Assembly (NCBI GenBank): GCA_022497145.1
Contig: MU385873.1
Span: 357,539 to 421,538, forward strand
Length of the DNA: 64,000 nucleotides
Direction: 5' to 3'
Source of the DNA: Rostrohypoxylon terebratum
Taxonomy: Eukaryota > Ascomycota > Sordariomycetes > Xylariales > Hypoxylaceae
Shown: positions 25,387 through 37,855 of the stretch, in pieces
Layout of the letters: every line of letters begins with the position of its first letter
Numbering within the stretch: the stretch's first letter is position 1
The notes under the pieces: generated by a model
Seen by the model: the letters and a program-made list of their open reading frames with translations, nothing else
What the model was told of the DNA's origin: nothing
Databases searched by the model: none
Translations under genes and position numbers: made by a program

Positions 25387-28300
25387 ATGTCGCTGTTCGG
25401 AGCAAAACCAGCGGGGCAAGCGCCTACAGGCGGTCTATTTGGTGGAAGTTTAACAGCCAATACAGCTACCAGTCAACCAGCCCAGCCAGCCCAACCTGCT
25501 ACAACGTCTCTATTTGCACGCACTACGCAGCAACCTACACCACTCGGCGGCAATCTTTTTGGTTCACTCAATCAACCGCAGCAGCAGCAGCAGCAACAAC
25601 AACCACAGCAAGCCCAAGCCTCTGGCCCATTCTCTAACCTTGGCGGCGCGACGACCAACACCCAACAAGCTCGGCCGGGAGGTATATTCGGTTCGCTCAA
25701 TGCAGCACAACCTCAAACGCCTCAGCAACAGCAACAGCAACAGCCACAACAACCTCAGCGAAGCATGTTTGGCGCCACTTTAGGAACCCAGCAACCTGCT
25801 GGCGGGCTTGCACAATCTACAATCATTCCCCCCCAAGGAACCTCAATTTTTGGTGTTAGTCAGCCAAATACTAGCGCTTTGCCGCAAGGAAACACGACGG
25901 GTTATTTCGACAGCCTGCTCTCGAAAAGCAAGAAGCAAGGAAGCGATAATTCTCCCCTTGAAGACCTCCCCAGCCTTCAGTTCGGTTTAGGGGATATTCG
26001 CCAGCGCCTTCGAAAGATTGGACCGCGAGCCGATCCCGTAGCCCATGATAAAGCCCGCTATATCCTCGCAGCCTCTGGCGTCGAGCCAGCATCGGCTGTG
26101 AGAGACTTGAACGATTTCGATGTCCGAATCGGGGGTCGCGTTGAGCGACCTGCACCCGCCCCCGTTGCCACAGATATTGATGTCGACGCCTATCTTTCGA
26201 ATATCCAGAAGAAGACGACCTTGAGTATGATAGCCGATGGCTTGGAAAGGTCGGCTAGGGACTTTGATAATTTCCTCGAGGATAACATTAATATGGAATG
26301 GGAAGCACAAAGAAGAAAGATCTACGAACATTTTGGTATCAAGAATAAAGATGATGGACCTGTGGAAGGACAACCTGCAGCAGCTGGAAGAGAACCCCAA
26401 GCAGGCTTTGGTCGATCGCGACGAACAGCTAAGGCCGCTCGTTCTGCAGCACCTGGTATCAAGGCCAGCACATTTGGACGTTCAACCCTCCAGAAATCAG
26501 TCATTGGTACTCCTAGCAAGATCGGACCCCACCAGCCAGAGTTCACGGACGTTCAGGAGGCGACAGGAAGTCCGGGTGCTTTGAACGGTTCCGCTTCGTT
26601 CGACGATCGATTTCTCCGGGAGAAGCAGAGTAGACTTGCGGAACGTATCCGCCAACTCAATCACGCCCGTATCGAAAAGCAACCTTACCCAATCCTACAT
26701 GAGCTCGCACAAGTGGCACGCAGTTCTGGCGACAGACACGCTCAGCATCTGGTCGATGCCTACCACGCTGCTATGACCATTGTTGGAGAGAATCCAGAAG
26801 CGGAGACATTTGCGGGTGATGCCACAGCTAAAGAACGCCAATTCAGAGATAATTACTTGGATCCAAATGACAAGTCTCCTGGCTCGATAGAAATGCGAAA
26901 GAGGATTCTCAATGGAGCCAATTCCTTGTTGGAGAGGAAGTTCTTCGAAGAGGTCGAGAGTCTCATCGCCAAGCATCCCCGAGAAGCGAACTTGGGTGGT
27001 CGTCCGGACGTGATTAGCAAGATCAAGGCGTACGTTCGGTTAAGGAATACTAGGAAGAATCTCGTACCCGACAACGTAGAACTACAATCTGCTGATGGAG
27101 AATATGTTTGGGCCATCATGTTCTACCTCCTTCGATCTGGAAAGATCGCCGAGGCCGCCGATTACGTTAAATCCCAATCTACCACATTTAGGAGCATAGA
27201 CCGTACATTCGCATCGTACCTCCTCGAATACGTCAGTAGCCCCGATAGGCGTTTGAGACGCGCACTACAAGATCGTTGCAACAACGAATACAACCAACGA
27301 GCTCGCAATGCACCAGAGAATTCGATCGACCCGTTCCGTATGGCATGTTACAAAATTGTAGGCCGTTGCGATGTTAATAACCGCAGTCTCGATGGTCTCA
27401 ACACAGAGATCGAAGATTGGATATGGCTTCAGTTCAACCTTGCTCGTGAAAACGACAAGGCAACCGAAGTAGCTGCCGAGTCGTACGGATTACAGGACCT
27501 GCGAACAAGTATACGGGAAATTGGTCTCAAGCATTTCCCCAAATCTCCAAGTGAAGACGACAACGGCTCTTTCGGCATGTACTTCTTCCTACAGATACTT
27601 TCGGGGATGTTTGAACAGGCTATCGCATACCTTTACGCCTTCTCTTACGTCGATGCCATCCACTTTTCGATTGCCCTCGAGTACTACGGCCTTATACGTC
27701 CCGCAGACCCCTGGACCACCGCCGACTCCCTTCTATCTCATGACACCCGGTCAAGACCGCAGCTTAGCTTTGGTCGTATGTTAGGATACTACACGCGCGA
27801 TTTTCGTGCGGCTGATGTCGCATCTGCCGTGGATTACCTCACCTTGATCTGTCTCAACGCTGACTTAGGTGGCGAGGCGGGACGACAACAAGCCGAGCTT
27901 TGCCATGTAGCCCTGAGAGAGCTTATATTGGAGAGCAGAGAGTTTAGCAAATTGATTGGTGATATTCGACCCGACGGGCACCGAATTACCGGTCTCGTTG
28001 AAGAGCGTGCCTCGCTCATCGGACTCCGCGAAGAGGACGACTTTGTCAAGGCGGTCACACTACAAGCAGCCCGGTTCGCCGACGAAAACGGCCGAACTAC
28101 GGATGCGGTGTTGTTATACCATCTCGCTGCTGATTACGATAGCGTGATCACCATAGTGAGCCGCGCACTAAGCGAGGCTATTTCGCTCGAGATAGGCGAG
28201 GACCCTATGCGCCTGATGCCGGTTAAGCCTAGATCGGACGGTAAGGACCCCGAGGCACAACCCAACAGCAGCTTGAGTCTGGCGTCCATCGATGATCCTA

Positions 28301-28838
28301 TTCAACTTGCCGCTACGATGTCAAATATCTACAGTAGGGAGGCTATGTTCTATACGAAGATCGAACACAAGAACCAGATAGCCTGCAAGATTCTTCTGGA
28401 AATGAGCGAGATCAAGAATATGGTCGAGGGTAATCTGTGGCCCGAAGCTTTAGACGTGAGTATCCCCTGTTGTCTCTGCTGAATAATTATAGACATATTG
28501 ACTAACAAACCGCATAGAAAATCCGAGCGCTCGAGATCCTGCCTCTTGATGCCAAGGGCGATCCCGCAAAGATCAGGCATTACGCAGCTACTTTCCCGGC
28601 CCTGGCGCAAACAGTTTCCGCCAATGTGCCTAACTTACTGATGTGGACAATTACTTGCTGCATTCGACAGAGAGAGCGGCTCATGAGCGGACAGTTCAGC
28701 GGCAACGAGGGTACGCGACGAATGATGTGCGATGACCTCAAACAGATTAGCATGGACTTGACTACATACACAAGCCAGCTGAGATACCGATTCCCACCAC
28801 ACTTACATGAGGCTCTCGCAAGGGCTTCCGCGGATTAA
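25387..28838 (+). CDS. NIC96: Nucleoporin Nic96/Nup93 with FG-rich N terminus
   Basis: Scaffold of the inner ring of the nuclear pore complex; its N-terminal helices bind the Nsp1-Nup57-Nup49 channel trimer. Two exons: 25387-28455 and 28518-28838; 1129 aa, much longer than yeast Nic96 (about 840) but typical of moulds. Residues 1-160 are low-complexity with FG/GLFG-like units (SLFG, GGLFGG, NLFGSL, GIFGSL, SMFG, SIFG) and CAG/CAA-coded glutamine runs. Next comes GYFDSLLSKSKK (~170), a segment resembling the adaptor-binding motif. The region after about residue 270 is the alpha-solenoid Nic96 domain, with YVWAIMFYLLRSGKI and YFFLQILSGMFEQAI as recognisable helices. The start is the ATG giving MSLFGAKPAG. 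The last intron (28456-28517) is ordinary. Confidence 0.95.
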
Positions 28839-29575
28839 TAGACAAGACCAATATTAGATATGTATTAGTAATCGAGGGAGTTAGGGGAGATAATGAATAC
28901 GTGCCATCGAGAAGACAAGCGATTGGAAGGGTTAGTGGCGTGTCTTGACTTGAAGTAAACGACCCGCCTCAGGAGCTACACATGCCAGCTCAGGCCTGCA
29001 TTGTCACCTTAGATTAAAACAAACATGGCAAGCATGCCGGAGAATTCCTCGAGCTCCAGGTATGGTATCATTGCCTAGGATCGTAGTTGTTTGCTTGTGA
29101 CATTTAATATAACCTGTGACATGGACCTTTATCTAATATAATGGGATTGGGGATCAGAATAACGAAGCATTGGCCAATCAGGACAGGAGCAGGGGTTTTG
29201 CTGACTCGAGTAAGAATGAAATTGTTAGCGATCCACATAGCTCTGCCGACTCATGTTCTGGTTTACTTGGGTAAAAACAAGCTGGCCAAGCTGGGACGAT
29301 CTTATTCATTCTCGGTGGAACTTAGCGTGCGGGTCAGATTGTGGGAAATTGAGGGCAAACTGACCAGTCAACCACGACGACGCACGACGCACGACGCACA
29401 CCCCCATACATTCCACTGCCCACTATCGTTTCTTACCGGACGTACGGAACTACGCGATTACGCGATTACGCAGCCCGCGCGCCGTACCCGAGCTAAGCTA
29501 CCCAATGTCACGATACACGACGTTGTACATGTCGTGTGTCGCTAAGTAATATCGGAGCCAAGCTACCACCGTGAC
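28839..29575. other. Intergenic: Nic96 3' end and bZIP promoter/leader
   Basis: Contains a 134-codon open frame (29141-29545, plus) that lacks any recognisable domain and directly precedes the bZIP start. I regard it as leader or chance. The tract GACGACGCACGACGCACGAC near 29378 is a short tandem repeat. Confidence 0.5.
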
Positions 29576-31645
29576 ATGCACCCGTCCGCCGCTGGATCGG
29601 GTGTCTCCTCGTTCCCCACTTCTTCTTCTTCGCACTCGCCTCCTCTTGTTTCTAGTCCCTCTGCTACTGTTACCGCTACCACTCCTGCTACTGCCCCTTT
29701 TGGTGGTGCCAATGGTACCACTCCTTCCTCCGCGAACGCCGGACCCGTTAGCCCTTCCGAGAACGAGGAGTCGGGCCTTCCTCACAAACGCCCCGGTTCC
29801 TCCCACGATGACACCGGCCTGTCCCCGGATAACGGGGCAGGTTGCGGTGCGGGTGTCGTCGAGGACCAGAGGACGAAGAAACGGAAGGTTGGCGGTCCTG
29901 GGTCGAGAGGCGTGGCCAACTTGACGCCTGAGCAGCTTGCTAAGAAGAGAGCCAACGGTATTGCTCCTGGTTTTTTGTTATGTCCGATGTCTTAATCCAA
30001 TTCGTCACCTTACGCCCCTTACGTCCTGTCCTGCTTGTAAGCTGTGTTGTCTTAATTAAACATAATGTCTTTCCTCTCTTGATTGCCCCATAAAACACAT
30101 TGTGTACTAGTGTCATGTCATACTTCTTGCCATATGTACATATCTTGCTAATTATGTCGCCTTCTCCTTGTGATAGACCGTGAGGCGCAGCGAGCCATCC
30201 GCGAACGTACCAAGAACCAGATCGAAGCACTCGAAAAACGGATACAAGAGTTAACGTCACAGAAGCCCTATCAGGAACTGCAGGCTGTGATACAGGCGAA
30301 GGAGGCCGTCGAGGCTGAGAACGCTGAGATCAAGAGCCGCCTAGCTGCTATCATGTCCATGATACAACCTGTATTGTCTGGTCAGCAAGGTCTCGAAGGA
30401 GTCTACAGCACACCGCCTTTATCCAACATCACGAGCATCACACCCACACCAACACAGCCTATTCAGCGATCGCCTTCTCTCGCGACTTCTGCTGCCTACA
30501 ATGTTGCGACACCTCCCAGTACCGCCTCCCCTGTGTCTACTATGGCCGACCCTTCATGGCAGAATCAAGCAACACAGCCAAGCCCACAGTTCACACAGGT
30601 CAAACTGATAAACCAACAACGGCAGAACTTGCTGCATAGCTTAGACCTTGGTGCCGGTGAGCAGCTAAAATTGGACTTCCTGCTCGATCCTTCGGCACAA
30701 GTGAGCCGGATACAGACCGGCGTCGACGGCCCCCAAGACACACCCGAGTATCACCACCTACCTATGAAGCACGACTGGAACGCCAATGCCAACGCTGGCA
30801 ACCAAAACCCTACTCCGTCACGAAACAACAGCATAACCAAGAACGAGATACCACAGCAACAGCAACAACAACATCAACAACACCGCATCGAATACGCCCC
30901 TCACCAACCGATTGCAGACCCAACCACCTCATGGATCGGGCACGCCGCGCCGCTCAAAAACAGCGCGCCAACCTGTCCCCTGGACAACCTGCTCCTAGAC
31001 TTCCTCTCCGAGCGGCGCCAACGCGCCTACGAAGGCGTTCCCCCACGCGAAATAATCGGGCCGCGCTACCCCTCCGTGTCCTCGCTCCTGAACCCCTCGC
31101 AAAGCGCCTTCTCGCACCCGCTGTCCAAAGTATTCACGGACATCCTGGCGGCCTTCCCGGGCATCTCGACGCTGCCGGAGCGCGTGGCCGTGCTGTACTA
31201 CATGTTCCTGATGATGCGGTGGCAAGTGTCGCCGACGCGCGGCAACTACGACCTGCTCCCTGCGTTCGCGCGCCCGACGCCCGCGCAGCTGAGGACCCCG
31301 CACCCGGCGTGGATAGACCACTTGCCGTTCCCGCTGATGCGGGAGCGGTTGTCGTTGACGTACGCCGCTGAGGACGGCGCCGGACGCCTCTGCTTCGACG
31401 ACTTCTTCATCCCGTTCACGACGACGGTCAGTCTGAACTGGCCGTACGAGGACACCGACGCGCTGCTGCGCGCCCCTGGGGGTGGTGGCGAGTTGCTTAT
31501 TAACCCCGTTTTCGAGAGGCATCTGCGCCGCTTTGAGAATTGGACGCTCGGGGAGGCGTTTGATGCTGCGTTTCCGAGGCTTAGGGGCACTTATAACTTG
31601 AAAGTTGGCACGAGGACGAGGGAGGTGGGTGGTGGTGGTGGGTGA
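29576..31645 (+). CDS. bZIP transcription factor with DUF3425 domain
   Basis: Nuclear DNA-binding regulator of a mould-specific bZIP class; targets unknown. Two exons: 29576-29957 and 30177-31645; 616 aa. Residues 1-85 are Ser/Thr/Pro-rich and disordered, followed by a KKRKVGG nuclear-localisation-type cluster. The basic region DREAQRAIRERTKNQIEALE begins at residue 128 and leads into a leucine-zipper-like helix (EALEKRIQEL, ELQAVIQAKEAVEAEN). The invariant basic-region Asn is Asp here; the AQR..R..R register is otherwise kept. The middle is Gln/Pro/Ser-rich with CAG/CAA runs. The C-terminal DUF3425 domain (about 430-590) shows LPERVAVLYYMFLMMRWQ and RPTPAQLRTPHPAWIDHLPF. The intron is long (219 nt) and splits the basic-region Asp codon; if retained it stops the protein before the DNA-binding domain. 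Confidence 0.92.
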
Positions 31646-32400
31646 TTCGGAGGTCTGGGGGAGGGATATAAGGTAGGGATACTTACGTATAGGTACTTAT
31701 AATGGGAGGCTTGGACGGTAAGGACATGATAACAGCTTGATAGGAGTATGGATATGGATGTATATGTATATATAAACTCGGGAGAAAGGAAAAAAGCGAT
31801 GGAATTGGTAATAGGATATGACCCAGAAGGACACCACTAGAGGGGTGAACCAACGGGCTTGATAGACCAATGTCTGATGACAGGGACGGTCTATGTATAT
31901 TATATAAAGCATGAAAGGGACAGGAATATAAAGTTAGTATTAATGGTAATGTGAAGCTCAACGTGGTTTCACAGGTCCCTAGAAGAACAGCTCCAAATAT
32001 GGACATATCACAGGAAAGATCATTATCACAGCCAGGTAAAAAGAAAGCCACAGGTAGTAAAGGCAGAAAATCATCATTGTGAGGTTATCCGGCAAAAGAA
32101 AGGAAAAGGAAATCAAGCAGACCAAGCAATTCTGTACATAGTATGATGAGAAGGCCGTGGGTATCTTCATATGCATCAACAAACGCCTGGTGTCATGCAA
32201 CCAACCCATTCCTTTTCATGTGTGTGTGCCCAACCATGCTAACGCCAAGCTCATATACCCCTTTGCTCAAATGCAAACGAGATCTTTGCCCATCCACGAA
32301 GACCATCCACGAAGACTGGCGCAAACCCATTACCATGCGAAAAGAAAAACTCAAGAGAAACTGGTACTGAAAAGAAGTCATAGGGAGAAGACACCGTGTG
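31646..32400. other. Convergent intergenic region (bZIP and DCAF4-like 3' ends)
   Basis: The spacer between two convergent genes. AT-rich with TATATGTATATATAAA runs near 31765. It should hold the polyadenylation sites of both genes, which I cannot place precisely. No gene recognised. Confidence 0.5.
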
Positions 32401-34057
32401 CTAAATGTCCATCTTTCCAGGATCGAGAGAATAGGCCGTCAAGTCGTTTTTACCTCCTACGAACAAGGTTGGCGAACGTTCGCCCTCCAAGGTCTCGAAC
32501 TGAATGCAATAGACCCGTTCCGTGGTGCCTGTCGTGGTGTCTGTCTTGACACTACGAAAAGGCAAGCGGCGGCCGCTGCGCACAGAATACAGCGCGATCG
32601 TGTTATCGTCATGAGTGGTGGCCACCACCCCCATACTGCGATCCAGGTCGAAGCCAGTGTTGAACCGGGAGTAACATTCGTATTCCGGCATCGTCACGAC
32701 TGGGTTGCCGGCCACGTGGCGCTTTGGTCCCCACGAGGTATTGTAAGTGTCGTTGACATTGGCAAGATCGCAGAAGCGGGTGTCGTAGACGGACATCATG
32801 CTCTGGAGACCGGTCACCAAGACCTGGTTGTCGTTGACGGTCTTGACATGGGAGATGGACTTCGGCAGTTGAATGCAGTTCCATTCGTTGGGGCTTTGGC
32901 GAAGATCGCCGATGAAAAGCTTGCCAGGACGGCCACCGAAGAACACAACATTGGGATCGGTGTGATGGTAATCGACACCAAAGACGTTCTTGAATGACTT
33001 TGCGTTGGTGTAGACGTCTGTGTTCTTCTCGGGCGGGGGCGTAATCAACGAGAAAACACCTGTCTTGGTGAGCTTCATGAGGCCCAAGTCCGTTCCGGCC
33101 AAGCATTGATTCTCGGTACCATTTGGAGATACGCAAATGGTAATTACATCCACAGTTCTGTTTGTGACGTACAGGATAGGGTTAGGATTGGGTGGTGGGA
33201 CCGCTGCAAGGTTTTGAACGTTGTTCAGGCGTAGTGTGATCAGAGATCCTGAGGGATGATAAGATTCGTAATTGTCGAGGCCGATGAACGCAACAGTTGA
33301 AGTGCTGTTGAACTTGATGTCTGATACATTGGCACCTAGTAGGATACGACTCGTCGTTGGCAATTCTACGAAACTATTGTCATCATTCCAATTAGCAAAA
33401 TAACTCAAGGTGTATATATCGTGGTCATGGTTTAATTGTCTTACCCTCCAGTCTGCTTATCGGGCTCTAGACTGGATATCGAGAGCGACTCTGATAAATG
33501 TGAAGCTATGAATGGTTGTATATCGTCAGCCTTTGACGTCTACAGCAGCGCTCATGAAAAACTTACACGACAAGACGTGATAACCACCATTTGCTCTCTT
33601 GACGCCACCGACACGCACACACTTTAGCGGGGTTCTTTTCCAGAGGCTGACAACGACCTTGCCCTTCTCGACTAAGCCTCGTGCAAAGACTGTAGGGCGA
33701 AGGTCACGAATGTCTCCACCATACTCGCGAGCGAAGAAGCCACCCATCAAGGGTTGGAGCAGCTCTCTCGAACGCTTAATGCGAGAGACATTTCGGGCTT
33801 GGTAACGAGCCTTCTCAGCTACGACCGCGTTCTCAATTTTGCGCTTCTTAACGTTGTCCGAAGACCACGGTGCATCACTACGAGTGGCGAGATGGCTCGT
33901 GGCTTCTCTGAAGTAGCGGTTTTTCTCCGGGTCTAGAAGGAAATAAATGTTAGTGCATTGACGACAACTAAAACGAGGGACAAAATTATTATTAGCAATG
34001 ACGAAAAAACGTACCCCAGTAATATCCCGGGATGTCTCTAGGCAGAGCAGAGCCCAT
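32401..34057 (-). CDS. DCAF4-like WD40-repeat protein
   Basis: Likely WD40 beta-propeller that docks on DDB1 as a substrate receptor of a Cul4 ubiquitin ligase; 480 aa (human DCAF4 is about 495). Four exons on minus: 34057-34015, 33932-33567, 33505-33445, 33373-32401. The N-terminal signature IPGYYWDPEKNRYF (residues 9-22), split by intron 1, is typical of the DCAF4/WDR21 family. A basic coiled segment (VKKRKIENAVVAEKARYQ) follows, then propeller blades. Two Asp-x-Arg ends of DDB1-docking type are visible: FIGDLR (~310-315) and VYDTR (~353-356). The third exon and the last intron are inferred: intron 33566-33506 has a CTGAC branch site, and intron 33444-33374 has GCTAAT 18 bases before its AG. 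Total length is divisible by three with no stop. A shorter acceptor at 33404 is also in frame but gives only a 41-nt intron. Confidence 0.8.
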
Positions 34058-34819
34058 GATGAGGAACTCTTCAAAAACCGTGTCTAGAATTTTGTCGATT
34101 GAGTGTGGTGCGAAATGTGCAAGTGATGGCGGGTATGGTGAAGAAAAGGAAGAGGTGAATTTATGGTGGAGAAATGTTGGGAAAAAATTTAACGATGTGA
34201 AATGAAGAGTCCATTGGTGACAAATTTACAAGGGCGGTCAAGGTACAGAGGAAGGAGCTGTGGATGGTTTTCATGAACGGCAGAAAAAAAGAAGATGGTT
34301 GAGACGACAATGTTCGATACATTGATTATTCACACTATGACCACCAACGAACTCCATCTGCCCCACCAAAAAGATGTTGATGATGTAATCCACGCAATTG
34401 GTAAATACCTAAACATGTGTTTAAAAGAACACCAATCACACCAAACCAGAAAACTCGACACAAAAAAACCACATGGATATATTCTGTCATTCAGATCAAC
34501 GCATATACATTGAGGGCTATCATTACTAGACTTTAGATACATGCAATTACATAACTCAGTGTCACATAAGACATTCCGGGTATTTTATTTGGTATTTTTT
34601 TCATTCTTATTAAGCCTAAGAGACGTGGGTATGACATAACCGAAGGCCTATACGCCGTAGTATTTCAGTTTACAAGAAGGAAATGAAAGTGAACAACCAA
34701 GCCTGTCCGGAAAATATATCTATGAACCGAAGGGCAATAGTATGTACCACCGATTAGGGCTATCCCATCGCGACAATAGTCGACTAAGGAGCGGCCATTC
34801 GGTTGCATCCGAGGATGAT
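34058..34819. other. Intergenic: Pma1 3' region and DCAF4-like promoter
   Basis: Both flanking genes run on minus. The part next to 34820 is the 3' region of the H+-ATPase gene, and the part near 34058 is the promoter of the DCAF4-like gene. AT-rich, no gene recognised. Some open frame continues past the ATPase splice donor but is not coding. Confidence 0.5.
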
Positions 34820-37800
34820 CTATTGAGATTTCTCGTGTTGGGTAGAGACACGTTGGAGGGAGACAACTATGAAACACGTTAGCTAATGATCCCACCACGA
34901 CTTGGTGTATTGTCAGTTGGAACTTACCGAAATCTTCGAGAGATCTCTGCTTCTGGCTGCCCTTGGGGGACTTGCCGTGCATGAGGTTGTCAAATCCAAC
35001 GCTGTCCTGGAGGATGTAGTACACACCACCCATGATGCAGAACACGCCGAAGGAGAAAATCCAGATACGGACGACGGCGACAATGTGGGTGAGAGCACCG
35101 TGCTCGAAGAAACCCCAGATGGTGAAGCACGTGGCTAGGATATCAACGAGAAGGATGGCGCCAGTAAGTTGCCACGAGGGGATCGATGACCAGAAAGGTC
35201 CGTTGGCACGGGTAATGAAGATAAGCCAGTTCTCAGTGAGAGAGATCTCGAGGAAGAGAACTTCGTCCATGTTACCGTTGTTCTGAACAATACCGCCGTT
35301 CTCGCCCTGAGCGTACATAGTGGTGACAGTAATCCAGGTACCGATGGCAAGGACGACACCGAGAAGGACGGACATACCCCAAAGCTTGGGGAGGTTCCAC
35401 TTGACGGGGCTCATAGAGTACGGGGCGTTATCGTAGGCAATAGCAAGGGTAGCGACATCGGCGAAGATGGCAATGAAAACGACCAACTCAATATTGAGAG
35501 AGCGGTTCAAGATTGCAATCCACAGACCGAGGTAGATCTCCAAGTGAAGGGAAAGAGCGATACGGTAAACGACGTAGGCGTACATACGGTGGAAGATCTG
35601 TCGAGAAGTCTTAAGGGCATCAATGATAGCACCGAGACCGGGGGCAAGGAAGACGATATCGGCAGCAGATCGGGCAGCGTCAGAGGCACCCTCGACAGCA
35701 ATACCAGTATCAGCCTTCTTGAGAGAGGGGGCATCGTTGACACCGTCACCAGTCATGGCAACAAGGTAACCACGTTGTTGAAGAATCTCGACGACATTGT
35801 ACTTGTGTTGGGGGAAAACCTCGGCGAAACCATCAGCAGCCTCAACGAAATCGTAGACTTCAGAACCGGGCATGTCACCGCCGCCACCGAGACCAAGGCG
35901 CTCAGCGTTGTAGACATTAGTACCAAGACCAAGTTGACGAGAAGTCTCACGAGCAATACCAACAGCGTCACCAGTAAGCATCTTGATAGAGAGACCGAGA
36001 CGCTTGGCTTCGTTGATAGTGCGGGCAGTATCGTGACGAGGAGGGTCAGAGCAGGGCATAATTCCGAGAATCTCCCAAGCACCCTCGCCACGCTTGCGGG
36101 CAACACCGAGAGAACGGAAACCACGGGTAGCGAATTCAGCGACCTTGTTCTTGTAGGCCTGGTCAATCTCTTCGGGGATGGGGTGGTCTTCCTCGACGGT
36201 CTTGAGAACGAAAAGCGGGGCACCCTTGACACAGGTAATGCGTTCACCTTGGGGAGACTCGACAACGGCAGTGACCTTCTTCGAGACAGGGTCGAAGGGG
36301 AAGAAATCCTTGACAATGTACTTGGAGAGAACACCCTTGGCACGAGGGTAGTACTTGAGAGACTTGAGGAAAGCCTTGTCAATGGCATCCATACCCTTCT
36401 TCTTGCGGCTGGCAGCGAGACAGGCAGTAAGCATGAGGTCCTCGGGGTCAACACCGGCGACAGTGAAGGGCTCAGCGAGAGACAGCTTGTTCTTGGTCAA
36501 AGTACCAGTCTTGTCAGAGCAAAGGATTTCGACACCAGCAAGGGACTCAATAGCAGAGAGCTTCTGGACGATAGCCTTCTTCTTGGCAAGGTAGGCAGCA
36601 CCGACAGCCATGGTGGTAGTGACGACAGCGGGAAGACCGACGGGTACACCGACAATCGTGATTGCCAACGTGAACCTAAGAATGTCGACAATCGGGTTGG
36701 AGCGGTAGAATGAAGAGACCCAGACGATCAAGAGAGTGAAGACGACGAGAATCAACAAAACAGTACCAATACCGTTGAGAACCTCAGTGAAGTGACCAGT
36801 ACCGGCAGAAGCCTGGTTGACAAGGGCAGCAGCGCGACCGACGAAAGTGTTGTCACCAGTGGCGGTAACCACCATAAAGGCCTCACCACGTTTGACAGCA
36901 GACGAAGCGAAGCATTGGTCACCCTTGTGCTTGTCGACAGCGAGAGATTCACCAGTGATGGCAGATTGATCGACTTGAAGGAAGGCATCGTCAGTGACGA
37001 TTCGACCGTCAGCGGGAATGATGGTACCCTGTTGAATGACGATTAGCTATTTGAATGATCATTGACAGAGTGTAGGGCAAATCGCTCACCTCCTCAACTT
37101 GGAGGATATCACCAGGGACAACTAGGGGAGCCTCAACCTCCTTGAGAGTGCCGTCACGGAGGACAACAGCCTTAAGGGCAAGAGTCTTCTTCAATTCATC
37201 GACGATAGAACCAGCTTGGAATTCCTGGATGAAACCGACACAGGCGTTAAGAAGCAACAGAGCGCAGATGACACCGAAATCGACCCAGTCTTCCAAACCG
37301 GCGGCAAGGACGGCAGCAGCCTCCATAACGAATTGAATAGGACCAATAAAGAAACCCTATGCTGTGTTAGTGGGAATTGGATTGCCGGTTAGAGTCGCGC
37401 GCCAATCAACTTACGAAAAACTTGAGGATGAGGTTTTCCTTCTCCTCCTTCATCTGGTTGAGACCATACTTGCGGCGACGGTTGGTGACCTCAGCTGTAA
37501 AATAATTAGTTTCCTCCATTCCAATCGAGCGCGTCTCCGGCGATGGCGAATCTGTCGATTAAAGCTTACCTTCCGTAAGACCGACACGAGTATCAGTCTG
37601 GAGCATCTCTTCGGGAACAACGCGACCAGTGCCACCGGGCTGTCCGTCACCTTCCTCCTCATCGTCGAAGGCATTTCCGTCCTGGGACTCAAGGTCCTCG
37701 ATTAAGGCGTCGATGTCCTCATCTTCTTCCTCCTCGCCCTTAGCAGTCTTGGCCGGAGCAGGATCCTCAATGCGGTGAGCAGCCTTCTCGTCGAAATTAC

Positions 37801-37855
37801 CCGACTCTATGTTGGTATGAAGCGCCGGCGCGGCGGCATTGTTGGACTCAGCCAT
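34820..37855 (-). CDS. PMA1: Plasma-membrane H+-ATPase (P3A-type)
   Basis: Electrogenic proton pump of the plasma membrane; ATP hydrolysis drives H+ export and powers nutrient uptake. Five exons on minus: 37855-37570, 37494-37415, 37356-37090, 37028-34928, 34866-34820; 926 aa, close to the mould standard of ~920. The N terminus is acidic (EEEEDEDIDALIEDLE). The actuator loop carries TGES (~236-239). The phosphorylated Asp is Asp383 in CSDKTGTLTKN. The nucleotide domain shows KGAPLFVLK, and the hinge is MTGDGVNDAPSLKKAD. About ten membrane helices are visible. The last 16 residues, on their own exon, form the regulatory tail (SLEDFVVSLQRVSTQHEKSQ) with the Ser/Thr phosphorylated for glucose activation in yeast. 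The start context is a good Kozak-like GCCGCCATGGC. Codon bias is strong, as expected for an abundant protein, and this produces long empty antisense frames. Confidence 0.98.

Noticed and set aside
29141..29545. 134-codon open frame before the bZIP gene
   Set aside because: No recognisable domain, adjoining a gene start, composition like spacer; more likely leader.
30931..31522. Long open frames on both strands over the bZIP C-terminal half
   Set aside because: The DNA here is GC-rich, so stops are rare in every frame. The translations are Arg/Ala-rich, and only the DUF3425 frame is meaningful.
32398..32997. 199-codon plus-strand open frame over the DCAF4-like gene
   Set aside because: Antisense shadow of the WD40 exon; no domain.
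35544..36713. A 389-codon open frame antisense to the H+-ATPase gene
   Set aside because: It lies wholly inside the strongly biased PMA1 coding region on the other strand. Codon bias suppresses stops in one antisense frame; there is no recognisable domain.
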